Source: Jannaschia sp. CCS1
GTDB lineage: Bacteria > Pseudomonadota > Alphaproteobacteria > Rhodobacterales > Rhodobacteraceae
DNA: 64,000 nt
Assembly: GCF_000013565.1 (NCBI RefSeq)
Contig: NC_007802.1
Span: forward strand, 3,596,001-3,660,000
Direction of reading: 5' to 3'
Shown: positions 54,290-62,280 of the stretch, in pieces
How the letters are laid out: every line of letters begins with the position of its first letter
How positions within the stretch are numbered: the stretch's first letter is position 1
Program-made: the position numbers and the translations under genes
Notes under the pieces: generated by a model
Databases searched by the model: none
Seen by the model: the letters and a program-made list of their open reading frames with translations, nothing else
What the model was told of the DNA's origin: nothing

Positions 54290-54955
54290 ATGTCGAATAT
54301 TGCGGGCAAAGCATATGCAATGAACGTATTAACCCCCAGCAATTCAAAGATTTCCTGGGTTAATCGCTTGCTGTTCATGGCCTCTCGTGGGCTCCCGAAA
54401 AATCTGATGGGGCTGTTGGGCCTGTCGCTGATTCACTTCGCGCGCTGGGTGATCATCAAGCCGCGCGACTGGCCAGACCTTGGTCAGGGCAAAGAGAAAC
54501 TGCAACACGACTACATGCTGTTTTGCTCCAATTTCAACGGTACGTGGGACCAATATATCGACGCATTCTCGGACGGTATTCCCGGCGGACTGGACATGTT
54601 CTGGTACGCGTCTATCGGCTATCCCGAGTCGATCCCGATCACGCCATTTAAGGATTATATCACGTTCAATCAGGTCAATACCGATTATTACTACAACGCC
54701 ACGCCCGGCTCGGCGCAGCGGGACGTCAAGACGAGCCTGCTGGTTTTTGATCAAGTGTTGAAGCTTGCTGATATGCACGCCACAGCCTCGCCCGAGGATT
54801 TCGCAGCGGCCTATCATAAGGCGGCACTGAAGATGCAGAAGGGCCTCGGCGATCCGGGCTTTGGGCCGGTCGCAAGCCTCGACACGGAGCGGGCCGAGGT
54901 CAACCGCAGGGACCTTCTTCCACCCTCTGGTGTGGGGGGACCTGCCGATGCCTGA
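54290..54955 (+). CDS. Uncharacterised protein opening the right-hand cluster (221 aa)
   Basis: ATG 54290 with GAGG at about 54281. The sequence has a basic N-terminus with a hydrophobic patch (NLMGLLGLSLIHFARWVII), then DYMLFCSNFNGTWDQYIDAF and YASIGYPESIPITPFKDYI. The latter phrases resemble the strand-helix pattern of dimeric alpha+beta barrel proteins such as DyP and EthD relatives; that is a fold guess. No catalytic motif is recognised. It overlaps the next gene by 8 bases (ATGCCTGA). Confidence 0.75.
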   Translation: MSNIAGKAYAMNVLTPSNSKISWVNRLLFMASRGLPKNLMGLLGLSLIHFARWVIIKPRDWPDLGQGKEKLQHDYMLFCSNFNGTWDQYIDAFSDGIPGGLDMFWYASIGYPESIPITPFKDYITFNQVNTDYYYNATPGSAQRDVKTSLLVFDQVLKLADMHATASPEDFAAAYHKAALKMQKGLGDPGFGPVASLDTERAEVNRRDLLPPSGVGGPADA

Positions 54956-55994
54956 TTTTGACAGCGGACACATTTTCCTGACCACATTGGCTCCGATCAA
55001 ACCGGGCGCGCCCGCGGACCATCCCCAGTCTTCCTATGAGCAGCGCGCGCGCATCGCCTTGGCCAAGTTCGCCACGGCCAATCAATCGCCGGCCACGGTG
55101 GATGACAGCCACAACAGCCCCTTCGCGCGCAACCTGCGCAATCATCTGGCGCGGATGTTCGTGCTCAACGACGCAATCTTCAACGGGCGCATCACACAAA
55201 ACCCGATCATCGCACTGCTGAAGGGCAACAAGCAGATCGTCCCCCAACCCGTCGACCGGCTGAACGCGCCCTATCTTGTCTTCTGTGCCGATGTCGACGC
55301 GATTATCAACGACGGGGACCCCTTGCCCGCAACCCTCACCGGCAGTCAGCAAAAGGCCGTCCGCGCGTCGTATGCCCGCAAGTTGTGGGAGACGATGGAG
55401 ACCGAATTGCGCGACGTCTATTCCAATTGCTACGGGTTCGAGACGGTGAATTCCGCAGACGATTTCGCCAAGTATCTGGACCGGTGCCACGTCGAGACGA
55501 CGATGCCATTCCACGATTACTACCTTGATCTGGACAGCGCGAAATTCAACAATCTGCCGGTCACGCCCCTTGCCGCAGCCGTGCTGGTGCCGCTTCTGGT
55601 GGCTCTTGTCTCGCTGGTCTTGTGGCTCTTCGGGATGGGCACCCTGCCGCTCCTGGGATGGGCAAGCCTGCCCACCGGGATCACCGCGCTGCTGTTGACC
55701 GGCCTCGCCGCATATCTGGCAATCAGGTTCACCATCTCCAATGGCGAAAAGCCGCTTGCGCCGGCCACATATGACGATCTGCCGTCGGTGCTGAAAGCGC
55801 TTTATATTCAGCAGAAATTCTCCGATTTTTTTATCGGAAACCAGGGATTACCGCCCGATGAATTGCATGGGGCATTTGGCGCGTTCATGGCCGAACACGA
55901 TCCCGACAACCGCCAAGTCCAGACCCAGAAACCCGGCGTCATTTCCTCCGCCGATCCCGAAAACGTCACATTGAAAGACGCACATTCTTCATGA
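54948..55994 (+). CDS. Uncharacterised membrane-anchored protein (348 aa)
   Basis: ATG 54948 overlaps the upstream gene's end. The first 210 residues are globular (RMFVLNDAIFNGRITQNPII, APYLVFCADVDAIINDGD, VETTMPFHDYYLDLD); then two transmembrane segments (AAAVLVPLLVALVSLVLWLF and GITALLLTGLAAYLAI) and a cytoplasmic-like tail of about 95 residues. No family is recognised. Its stop overlaps the peroxidase start (ATGA), so it is translationally coupled and probably part of the same complex or pathway at the membrane. Confidence 0.75.
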   Translation: MPDFDSGHIFLTTLAPIKPGAPADHPQSSYEQRARIALAKFATANQSPATVDDSHNSPFARNLRNHLARMFVLNDAIFNGRITQNPIIALLKGNKQIVPQPVDRLNAPYLVFCADVDAIINDGDPLPATLTGSQQKAVRASYARKLWETMETELRDVYSNCYGFETVNSADDFAKYLDRCHVETTMPFHDYYLDLDSAKFNNLPVTPLAAAVLVPLLVALVSLVLWLFGMGTLPLLGWASLPTGITALLLTGLAAYLAIRFTISNGEKPLAPATYDDLPSVLKALYIQQKFSDFFIGNQGLPPDELHGAFGAFMAEHDPDNRQVQTQKPGVISSADPENVTLKDAHSS

Positions 55995-57673
55995 CCCGTG
56001 TATTGAACCTCAATGACATTCAGGGAAACGTGACCCGCGCCTATGGCCGCTATTCCTTTCCCTTCGCCCGGTACATTTTTTTCCATTTCCCGAGGCCCAC
56101 GGCAGGGCGTGCGTTCCTGGAAGCGGTGCGCCAAAACGTGACCACGGCGGCGCGCTGGCCCTCGAAAGAGGCGCGCCCGAAATGCACCACCAACGTGGCG
56201 CTGACCTTTCCGGGTCTGCTGGCCCTGCAATTGCCGGTGCGCACCCTTCAGGCGATGCCGGACGAGTTCATTGAAGGCATGCGGCAACGCGCCTTTATCC
56301 TGGGGGACCGCGACCAAACCCTGACCGAGGATGAGGCGGACGCCAAGGAGTGGAATGCCCATTGGGATGAAATCTGGCGGCGGAGCCGAGAGCCCGGGAC
56401 GTTGGGGTTCGGCAAGGACGACGTCCATGTGATGGTCACGCTGAACGCCCAAAGCGAGAGTGACACGGTCCTTGATAAGCCCCACGCGGCTCTGGCCGAG
56501 CGGACCGAATGGCTTTTGCAGTCGGCCAGCGACATCGGCGTGACCCACCTTCAGGGCGTGGGTCAGACCGGCGACCAGCCCTATCAGGACGCCAGCGCGG
56601 TGTTTGAGGATGTGGGGGGGACCATGGTGCCCACGCCGAAGGAGCATTTCGGCTTCACCGATGGCATCGGCAATCCGGTCTTCGAGGGGCAATTACCGCT
56701 TGAGATTGAGGACACCGCCGTCATTGGCCGTGGCAAGCGCATGGGCAACGGGTGGGAGCCCTTGGCAACTGGAGAGTTCATTCTGGGTCACCCCGACGAA
56801 AGCCAGGAACTGCCCCCCGTGGCGCGCCCGCCTGAATTTATGCACAACGGTACCTTCTTCGCCTTCCGCAAACTTCATGAAAATGTCGGCAGTTTTGATG
56901 CCGTGGTGAATGAAGAGGCCCGGCGCTATGCGGCCGTCATGGATATCCCGGTGGATGAGGCGGTGGAAACCATTCGCGCCAAGATGTGCGGCCGCTGGTC
57001 CGACGGTGTGCCGTTGCCCGTCGTGCCGGCCTACGCCGAGTGGATCAAATTTGGGGAGGACAAGGGCTGGCGCGGCGAGGATGTAGTGCCGTTTGAGGGC
57101 TACATGAAAAACCTCGCCTATATCGCGTCCCCTGAGGCGCGGGACTTCCGCTATGCCGATGACATGGCGGGGCTGAAATGCCCCGGCGGCGCGCATATGC
57201 GGCGGGTGAATACGCGCGACTACCTCGATCCGGTCAACGAATCCGGCGTTACGGACGATGGCACCCAACCGGAAAACCCGGACGCGAAATCCTCGCTGAA
57301 CAAACGTCGGCGCATCCTGCGGCGCGGTCTGCCCTATGGGACCGGACCTCTCGACAACAAGACCGACGACACGGAGCAGGGTGTCATCATGATCATCATG
57401 GGCGCGAGCCTGTTTCGGCAGTTCGAATTCGTGCAGCAGCAGTGGATCCAATACGGTCTCGATTTTCATCAGGGCAACAACACCTGCCCGATGCTCGGCA
57501 ACCACGGGCACCATACACGGTTCACAATTCCGTCCGATCCCACGACCGGGAAGCCACCCTATGTCATGAGCAAGCTCAAGACCTTCGTGGAATGTCGCGG
57601 CGGGGACTACTTCTTCGTCCCTTCCATGACAGCCCTTCGCATGATGGCCATGGGGATCGTTGACCCGACCTGA
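55991..57673 (+). CDS. DyP-type peroxidase (560 aa)
   Basis: Heme peroxidase of the dye-decolorising family. The GXXDG motif is GFTDG (221-225) with catalytic Asp224, the proximal heme His is His402 in CPGGAHMRRVN, and the distal Arg lies in NKRRRILRRGLPYG. Two ferredoxin-like halves are visible. At 560 residues it is clearly longer than the usual 300-450, with inserts around 105-135 and 330-390. No Sec or Tat signal, so it is probably cytoplasmic. It uses H2O2 or an organic hydroperoxide; the substrate is unknown. Coupled to the gene upstream (ATGA) and 31 bases before the P450. Confidence 0.92.
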   Translation: MTRVLNLNDIQGNVTRAYGRYSFPFARYIFFHFPRPTAGRAFLEAVRQNVTTAARWPSKEARPKCTTNVALTFPGLLALQLPVRTLQAMPDEFIEGMRQRAFILGDRDQTLTEDEADAKEWNAHWDEIWRRSREPGTLGFGKDDVHVMVTLNAQSESDTVLDKPHAALAERTEWLLQSASDIGVTHLQGVGQTGDQPYQDASAVFEDVGGTMVPTPKEHFGFTDGIGNPVFEGQLPLEIEDTAVIGRGKRMGNGWEPLATGEFILGHPDESQELPPVARPPEFMHNGTFFAFRKLHENVGSFDAVVNEEARRYAAVMDIPVDEAVETIRAKMCGRWSDGVPLPVVPAYAEWIKFGEDKGWRGEDVVPFEGYMKNLAYIASPEARDFRYADDMAGLKCPGGAHMRRVNTRDYLDPVNESGVTDDGTQPENPDAKSSLNKRRRILRRGLPYGTGPLDNKTDDTEQGVIMIIMGASLFRQFEFVQQQWIQYGLDFHQGNNTCPMLGNHGHHTRFTIPSDPTTGKPPYVMSKLKTFVECRGGDYFFVPSMTALRMMAMGIVDPT

Positions 57674-57704
57674 GCCACACGTCCCCGTTGTCCGAGGTCC
57701 CGCT

Positions 57705-59048
57705 ATGATCACCGCCATCACCAACGTCTTCGTCACGATCTACCAACGTCTCGCCCTTTGGGCGGAGGCGCTCTGCGCGCTCGGCTATCTGGCGGTCGGA
57801 GGGGCGAAGGCGTTCGTGTCCGGCGGCATCGCTCCGTTCTTCCTCAAAGCGTCCACCCAACGGCGCGCCTTTGCGTTTCTGCGGGGATTCATCCCGAACA
57901 TCTCGCTCAACCGCGTATTGATGAAATGCTACGACAACACCGGCACCGCGATCGTGACACGGCGCGATGACGTGATCGACGTCCTCAACCGGAATGAAGA
58001 CTTTGAGGTCGTCTACGGCACCCGCATGCGCAAACTGACGGAAGGGGACAACTTCTTTCTCGGGATGCAGCCGGGGTGGGATTACACCCGCGACACCTCT
58101 GCCATGCGACTAGCCGCGCGGATGACTGACGTGGCCGAGATCGTCCAGCCCCGCGCGGCGGAGCGCGCCGATGCCATCGTTGCCGCCAGCGGTGGTCAGA
58201 TCGACATCGTGCCCGCCCTGACGCTTGAAGTGCCCTGGGACATGACCAACACCTACTTTGGCTGCGGAGCCACCCGCGACCGCATGCAGGATTGGACCAC
58301 GACGCTGTTTTGGTACCTGTTCCAGGATCTCGGCGCAGATCCGACGAAGGATGCCACTGCCCTGGCGAAAGCCGCTGAGCTGCGCGATTACCTCGACGCC
58401 CATATCGCGGACCGCAAAGCCAACCCCACGGATCACCCCGACATCCTGAACCGCTGCCTTGCGCTGCAATCCGCTGACACGCCGGGGATGAGTGATCTTG
58501 GCATCCGAAACAACATCCTTGGCCTGCTGATCGGCGCGATCCCGACGATCTCCAAGGCGTCTTGCCTTGCGCTTGATGAGCTTCTCAACCGACCCGATGC
58601 ACTTGCCACCGCCCAAAAGGCAGCGCGCGAGGGGGATGACGCGCTTTTGGCGCAACATTGTTGGGAGGCGCTGCGCTTCAATCCCTTCAACCCGGTGATC
58701 TACCGCCGCGCGGTCCATGACACGGACGTGGCCCCCAACACCCTCCGCCGGGCCAGAATCCGCGAAGGCCAGATCGTTTTCGCCTCCAACTTCTCGGCCT
58801 GCTTTGACCGTTTCCGTGTGCCCGACCCCAACAGCTTCCGCACGGATCGTCCGTGGGAGACCTACATGATCTGGGGCTACGGGATGCACAATTGCTTCGG
58901 CGATCAGATCAACCAGGCGGTCATTCCCGCGATCCTGAAACCGCTACTCAGGCAAAAGGGGCTGCGCCGCGCGCCGGGCGACGCCGGTCAGATCGCGCCC
59001 GGGGAGTTTGGGTTTCCGGCCCACTTCCACATCGAATTCGATACGTAG
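57705..59048 (+). CDS. Cytochrome P450 with atypical I helix (447 aa)
   Basis: The heme-ligand Cys397 lies in WGYGMHNCFGDQI, and the ExxR motif is in CWEALRFNPFNP. The I helix reads LLIGAIPTISKA: the usual acid before the Thr (AGxDT) is replaced by Pro. Loss of the acid is seen in P450s that use peroxides or rearrange hydroperoxides instead of activating O2. A hydrophobic N-terminal segment may touch the membrane. No ferredoxin or reductase gene is nearby, in keeping with a peroxide-driven enzyme, and a peroxidase gene is directly upstream. ATG 57705 chosen over TTG 57660 because of CGAGGT upstream. Confidence 0.9.
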   Translation: MITAITNVFVTIYQRLALWAEALCALGYLAVGGAKAFVSGGIAPFFLKASTQRRAFAFLRGFIPNISLNRVLMKCYDNTGTAIVTRRDDVIDVLNRNEDFEVVYGTRMRKLTEGDNFFLGMQPGWDYTRDTSAMRLAARMTDVAEIVQPRAAERADAIVAASGGQIDIVPALTLEVPWDMTNTYFGCGATRDRMQDWTTTLFWYLFQDLGADPTKDATALAKAAELRDYLDAHIADRKANPTDHPDILNRCLALQSADTPGMSDLGIRNNILGLLIGAIPTISKASCLALDELLNRPDALATAQKAAREGDDALLAQHCWEALRFNPFNPVIYRRAVHDTDVAPNTLRRARIREGQIVFASNFSACFDRFRVPDPNSFRTDRPWETYMIWGYGMHNCFGDQINQAVIPAILKPLLRQKGLRRAPGDAGQIAPGEFGFPAHFHIEFDT

Positions 59049-59063
59049 ACAGGGGACATTGCC

Positions 59064-59855
59064 ATGGCGAACACTCCGCTTCTCATAACGCTTCTGCCGT
59101 CGTCCGGTGTGGACCTCAGCCGCTGGCTCATGGCCCATTACGGCGTCACCTATGAAGAACGCCCCCACGCGCCGATCTTCCACGTCCTGGCCCTGAAGTC
59201 CTGGGGCGAAGGGAAAGACGGCTACCCCCTATTCGTGCATGCCGACAGGACGACCAAGACCGTCGGCTGCCGCAAGATCGCGGAGTTTTTCGATCCCTCC
59301 GCGCCTGCTGACAAGACGCTGCTCCCTGATCCTGACGCAGAACCGGAACTGGCCGCGCAGGTCGATGATATCGTCAAATATTCCTACTGGACCATTGGCG
59401 GTGATGTCGTGAATTGGTCCTATTGGAATTTCCTGAAATACAAATGGGTCGTTTGGCCGTCCCTGACCACAAAAGTTCCCTGGTACGAGAAACTCACTTG
59501 CCTTGTGGCATTTCGATTGATCCGGTTCCTGATGTATAAGGGGCTGAAACTGGACCAACGTGTTGCCGATGCATCTTTGAAAGAGATCCTCGCGGGGTTC
59601 GATAAGTTCGACGCGATGCTCGCTGACGGACGCCCTTATCTGACGGGCGACCGCATGACCTATGCGGATCTGGCCACCGCGGCGGCCCTGGGGCCCATGA
59701 TCCTGGCGCAGGGATACCATGGGATGTTGCCCAATCAGGCCAAATGCCCGGTCTTCATGCAGGGCATTTATCAACAGTTGCGCCAGCGCCCCACCGGCCT
59801 TTTCATTCAGCGCATGTATGATCAACACCGCCCTGCCCAATTGCTACAGATATGA
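59064..59855 (+). CDS. Glutathione S-transferase-like protein (263 aa)
   Basis: N-terminal thioredoxin-like half (SSGVDLSRWLMAHYGVTYEE, with KTVGCRKIAEFFD as the glutathione-binding region in place of the common E-S-x-A-I) and a C-terminal all-helical half with the GST N-capping segment YLTGDRMTYADLATAAALGP. Typical length for the family is 200-230, so there is a helical insert around residues 100-165. It may conjugate, isomerise or reduce a peroxidase/P450 product. It starts 15 bases after the P450 stop. Confidence 0.8.
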   Translation: MANTPLLITLLPSSGVDLSRWLMAHYGVTYEERPHAPIFHVLALKSWGEGKDGYPLFVHADRTTKTVGCRKIAEFFDPSAPADKTLLPDPDAEPELAAQVDDIVKYSYWTIGGDVVNWSYWNFLKYKWVVWPSLTTKVPWYEKLTCLVAFRLIRFLMYKGLKLDQRVADASLKEILAGFDKFDAMLADGRPYLTGDRMTYADLATAAALGPMILAQGYHGMLPNQAKCPVFMQGIYQQLRQRPTGLFIQRMYDQHRPAQLLQI

Positions 59856-60001
59856 TGCAAAGCCCGCATCCGAATAAGTCAAAGATGAAATGGAAATCTG
59901 CCAATTCGGTTTCATTTGATCAGATCCGCGCGACGGAGTACGCTCCTTAAATTATTCGACACCTTTCAATCTAATGTATTTTCCCGGAGGACGCCCCGCC
60001 C

Positions 60002-62263
60002 TTGCCCGATCATAAAATGTCAAACCGCACGCTCGATGCGCGCCCCGACCGGATCGATTTTCGGGATCTTCCCTACCGCGCACCCCTGATCAGTCTGCCC
60101 GATCAATTCCCCTCCGAAGATGAGGTGAGGACCTTCTTCGACCTCTACATCGCCAGCGGAAGTGTCCGCAATCAGATGGCAGAAGGGGCCTGCACCGGCT
60201 TCGGGCTGGCGGCGTGCATTGACTACATCTTCTGGGACCGCCTCGTGCGGCAAGGCCGTGACGATGCGCGCGCCGTGGGCAAGACCGACGAGGATATCCT
60301 GGGGGAGCTGGAACTGACGGTCAAAGCGCAACTCGAACGGGTCAGCGCCTTCATGCTCTACGATATCGCCAAGCTCTACGATGAATGGGAGGGCGAGGAT
60401 TACTCCGGCTCCAGTTGCCGGGGGGCCTTGAAGGGCTGGCACAAGCACGGCGTCTGCAACGTCGACCTTTGGAGAAACCCCACCGACGAAAACCGGACAG
60501 GCGATGACAACGGCCCGCAAGACGACTGGCGCGAGAATGCGGCCGAACGCCCGCTTGGCGCCTACTTCCGTGTTGACGCGCGGTCCGTCAGTGACATGCA
60601 AGCCGCCATCCATGAAGTCCGCGCCGTCTACTGCTCGGCCCGTGTGCACGACGGCTGGCAACCGGACAGGCTGATTTGGGACGGCGCGCCGTTGGTGGGC
60701 GGCGACCCGGTTCCGATCATCGAAAAACAACCCCAGATCACCGGCGGCCACGCCTTCGCCATGGTCGGCTACACCCGCGACGGTTTCATTATCCAGAATT
60801 CCTGGGGCGAGGATTGGGGCCGCAAGGGATTTGCACTGCTGACCTATGAAGACTGGATCGAGAACGGCAATGACGCCTGGGTTGCGGCGTTAGGTGCGCC
60901 GATCTCCATATCGGGTGCCACGATCCCCACCAATAGGACATCCACACCGCTGGCACTGACCGCGACCATGCGGGCGGTGGGGGCTATGGACCAGAACCCC
61001 GCAACCGCCCCCTGGTCCTCCGATCAGGCCTATGATCACGCCGTGGTTCTGGGCAATGACGGGCGGCCCCTGCGCCGTCGGATCGCATCACAAACCGCCG
61101 AAGAGAACCTCGATTACGTCGCCAGGCAGCTGCCCTTGCAGGCAGTCAGGGGCGACAGCATCAAGGTGGTGATTTACGCCCATGGCGGCCTCAACAGCGA
61201 AGATGCCGCGATTGAACGGGCGATGCGGTTGGGCCCCTGGATGCGGGCCAATGGCGTATATCCCATCTTCCTCGTCTGGCGGACATCGCTGCTGGAGACC
61301 CTTGGTCTGATCAACGAAGATTTCATCACCCAGTTTGAAGACCGGCGCGATGATCTGCGCTCGGAAGGGCTCGGCACGCTTCTCAACAGTGCCATCGCCA
61401 AACTGCAAAAGTCCTTCGACAAGGCGTTTGAGGTCACGGCCGAGAAGACGATAGGCAAGCCGATCTGGTCGCACATGAAGCAAAACGCCGCCGCGGCTGC
61501 CAATGGCGAAGGCGGCACGCGCCGTCTGTTTGAAACCTTGCGGGCCCTGCGCGCGGATCTGGCGGAGGCGGGCAAAACGATGGAACTGCACATTGCTGGC
61601 CATTCTGCCGGTGCGCTTCTTCTGGGCCACATGCTCGACGATTTTGATGACGAGATGCCGGTGGACAGCGCCACCCTGCTTGCGCCCGCCTGCACCATGG
61701 ACTTTGCGTTGCGCCATTACGGTCGTGCGCTGGAGCGCGGCGCATTGCCCAAGGGCGGGCTGCGCCTGCACGTATTGTCCGACGAAAATGAACGTGACGA
61801 TCGCGTGGGCCCTTACGGAAAATCACTGCTCTATCTCATCAGTCGCGCGTTGGAGACGCCGCGCAAACAGCCACTTCTGGGGCTGGCCATGTGCCTTGAT
61901 GACGGCAATCCCAAACTGGCCGCGATTCCCTCTGCGGCCAAGACCGCACAGACCGAACTGACCGCGATCAAAGACCTGCTGAGCGCCGATTATTCAGACA
62001 GGAACCTCGTGGATGTTCGCAACTGGCGACATATCAGCCGCGCTTTCGAGGTTGAAACGCGCGTGACGTTTGAGAGGGAATTCATAACGAAAATCCATCG
62101 GCACACGGATACCGACGGTAAGATCTTTGAGGACCCGGTCAAGATCAAGGCCACGCATCTGGGAATAGATAACGATACGACCACAATTACCGATATGCTG
62201 TTCCATATTCTGGGCGGACAGGCCCCCATTCCCGTCCAGATCGACGATTTGTCCGGATTTTGA
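60002..62263 (+). CDS. Papain-like (C1) protease fused to an alpha/beta hydrolase (753 aa)
   Basis: TTG 60002 has GGAGG 11 bases upstream; ATG 60017 is the alternative. Residues 12-300 are a C1-type peptidase: ARPDRIDFRDLPYR, Cys64 in MAEGACTGFGLA (with the oxyanion Gln/Asn just before), His250 in GGHAFAMVGY and Asn266 in IIQNSWGEDWG, so the triad is complete. Residues 385-640 form an alpha/beta hydrolase: VVIYAHGGLN, then the nucleophile elbow IAGHSAGALL (Ser535). There is no signal peptide or prodomain. It follows the GST-like gene after 146 bases and precedes the trypsin-nuclease gene by 17. Confidence 0.88.
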   Translation: MPDHKMSNRTLDARPDRIDFRDLPYRAPLISLPDQFPSEDEVRTFFDLYIASGSVRNQMAEGACTGFGLAACIDYIFWDRLVRQGRDDARAVGKTDEDILGELELTVKAQLERVSAFMLYDIAKLYDEWEGEDYSGSSCRGALKGWHKHGVCNVDLWRNPTDENRTGDDNGPQDDWRENAAERPLGAYFRVDARSVSDMQAAIHEVRAVYCSARVHDGWQPDRLIWDGAPLVGGDPVPIIEKQPQITGGHAFAMVGYTRDGFIIQNSWGEDWGRKGFALLTYEDWIENGNDAWVAALGAPISISGATIPTNRTSTPLALTATMRAVGAMDQNPATAPWSSDQAYDHAVVLGNDGRPLRRRIASQTAEENLDYVARQLPLQAVRGDSIKVVIYAHGGLNSEDAAIERAMRLGPWMRANGVYPIFLVWRTSLLETLGLINEDFITQFEDRRDDLRSEGLGTLLNSAIAKLQKSFDKAFEVTAEKTIGKPIWSHMKQNAAAAANGEGGTRRLFETLRALRADLAEAGKTMELHIAGHSAGALLLGHMLDDFDDEMPVDSATLLAPACTMDFALRHYGRALERGALPKGGLRLHVLSDENERDDRVGPYGKSLLYLISRALETPRKQPLLGLAMCLDDGNPKLAAIPSAAKTAQTELTAIKDLLSADYSDRNLVDVRNWRHISRAFEVETRVTFEREFITKIHRHTDTDGKIFEDPVKIKATHLGIDNDTTTITDMLFHILGGQAPIPVQIDDLSGF

Positions 62264-62280
62264 CCCGAGGGAGGACCTCC

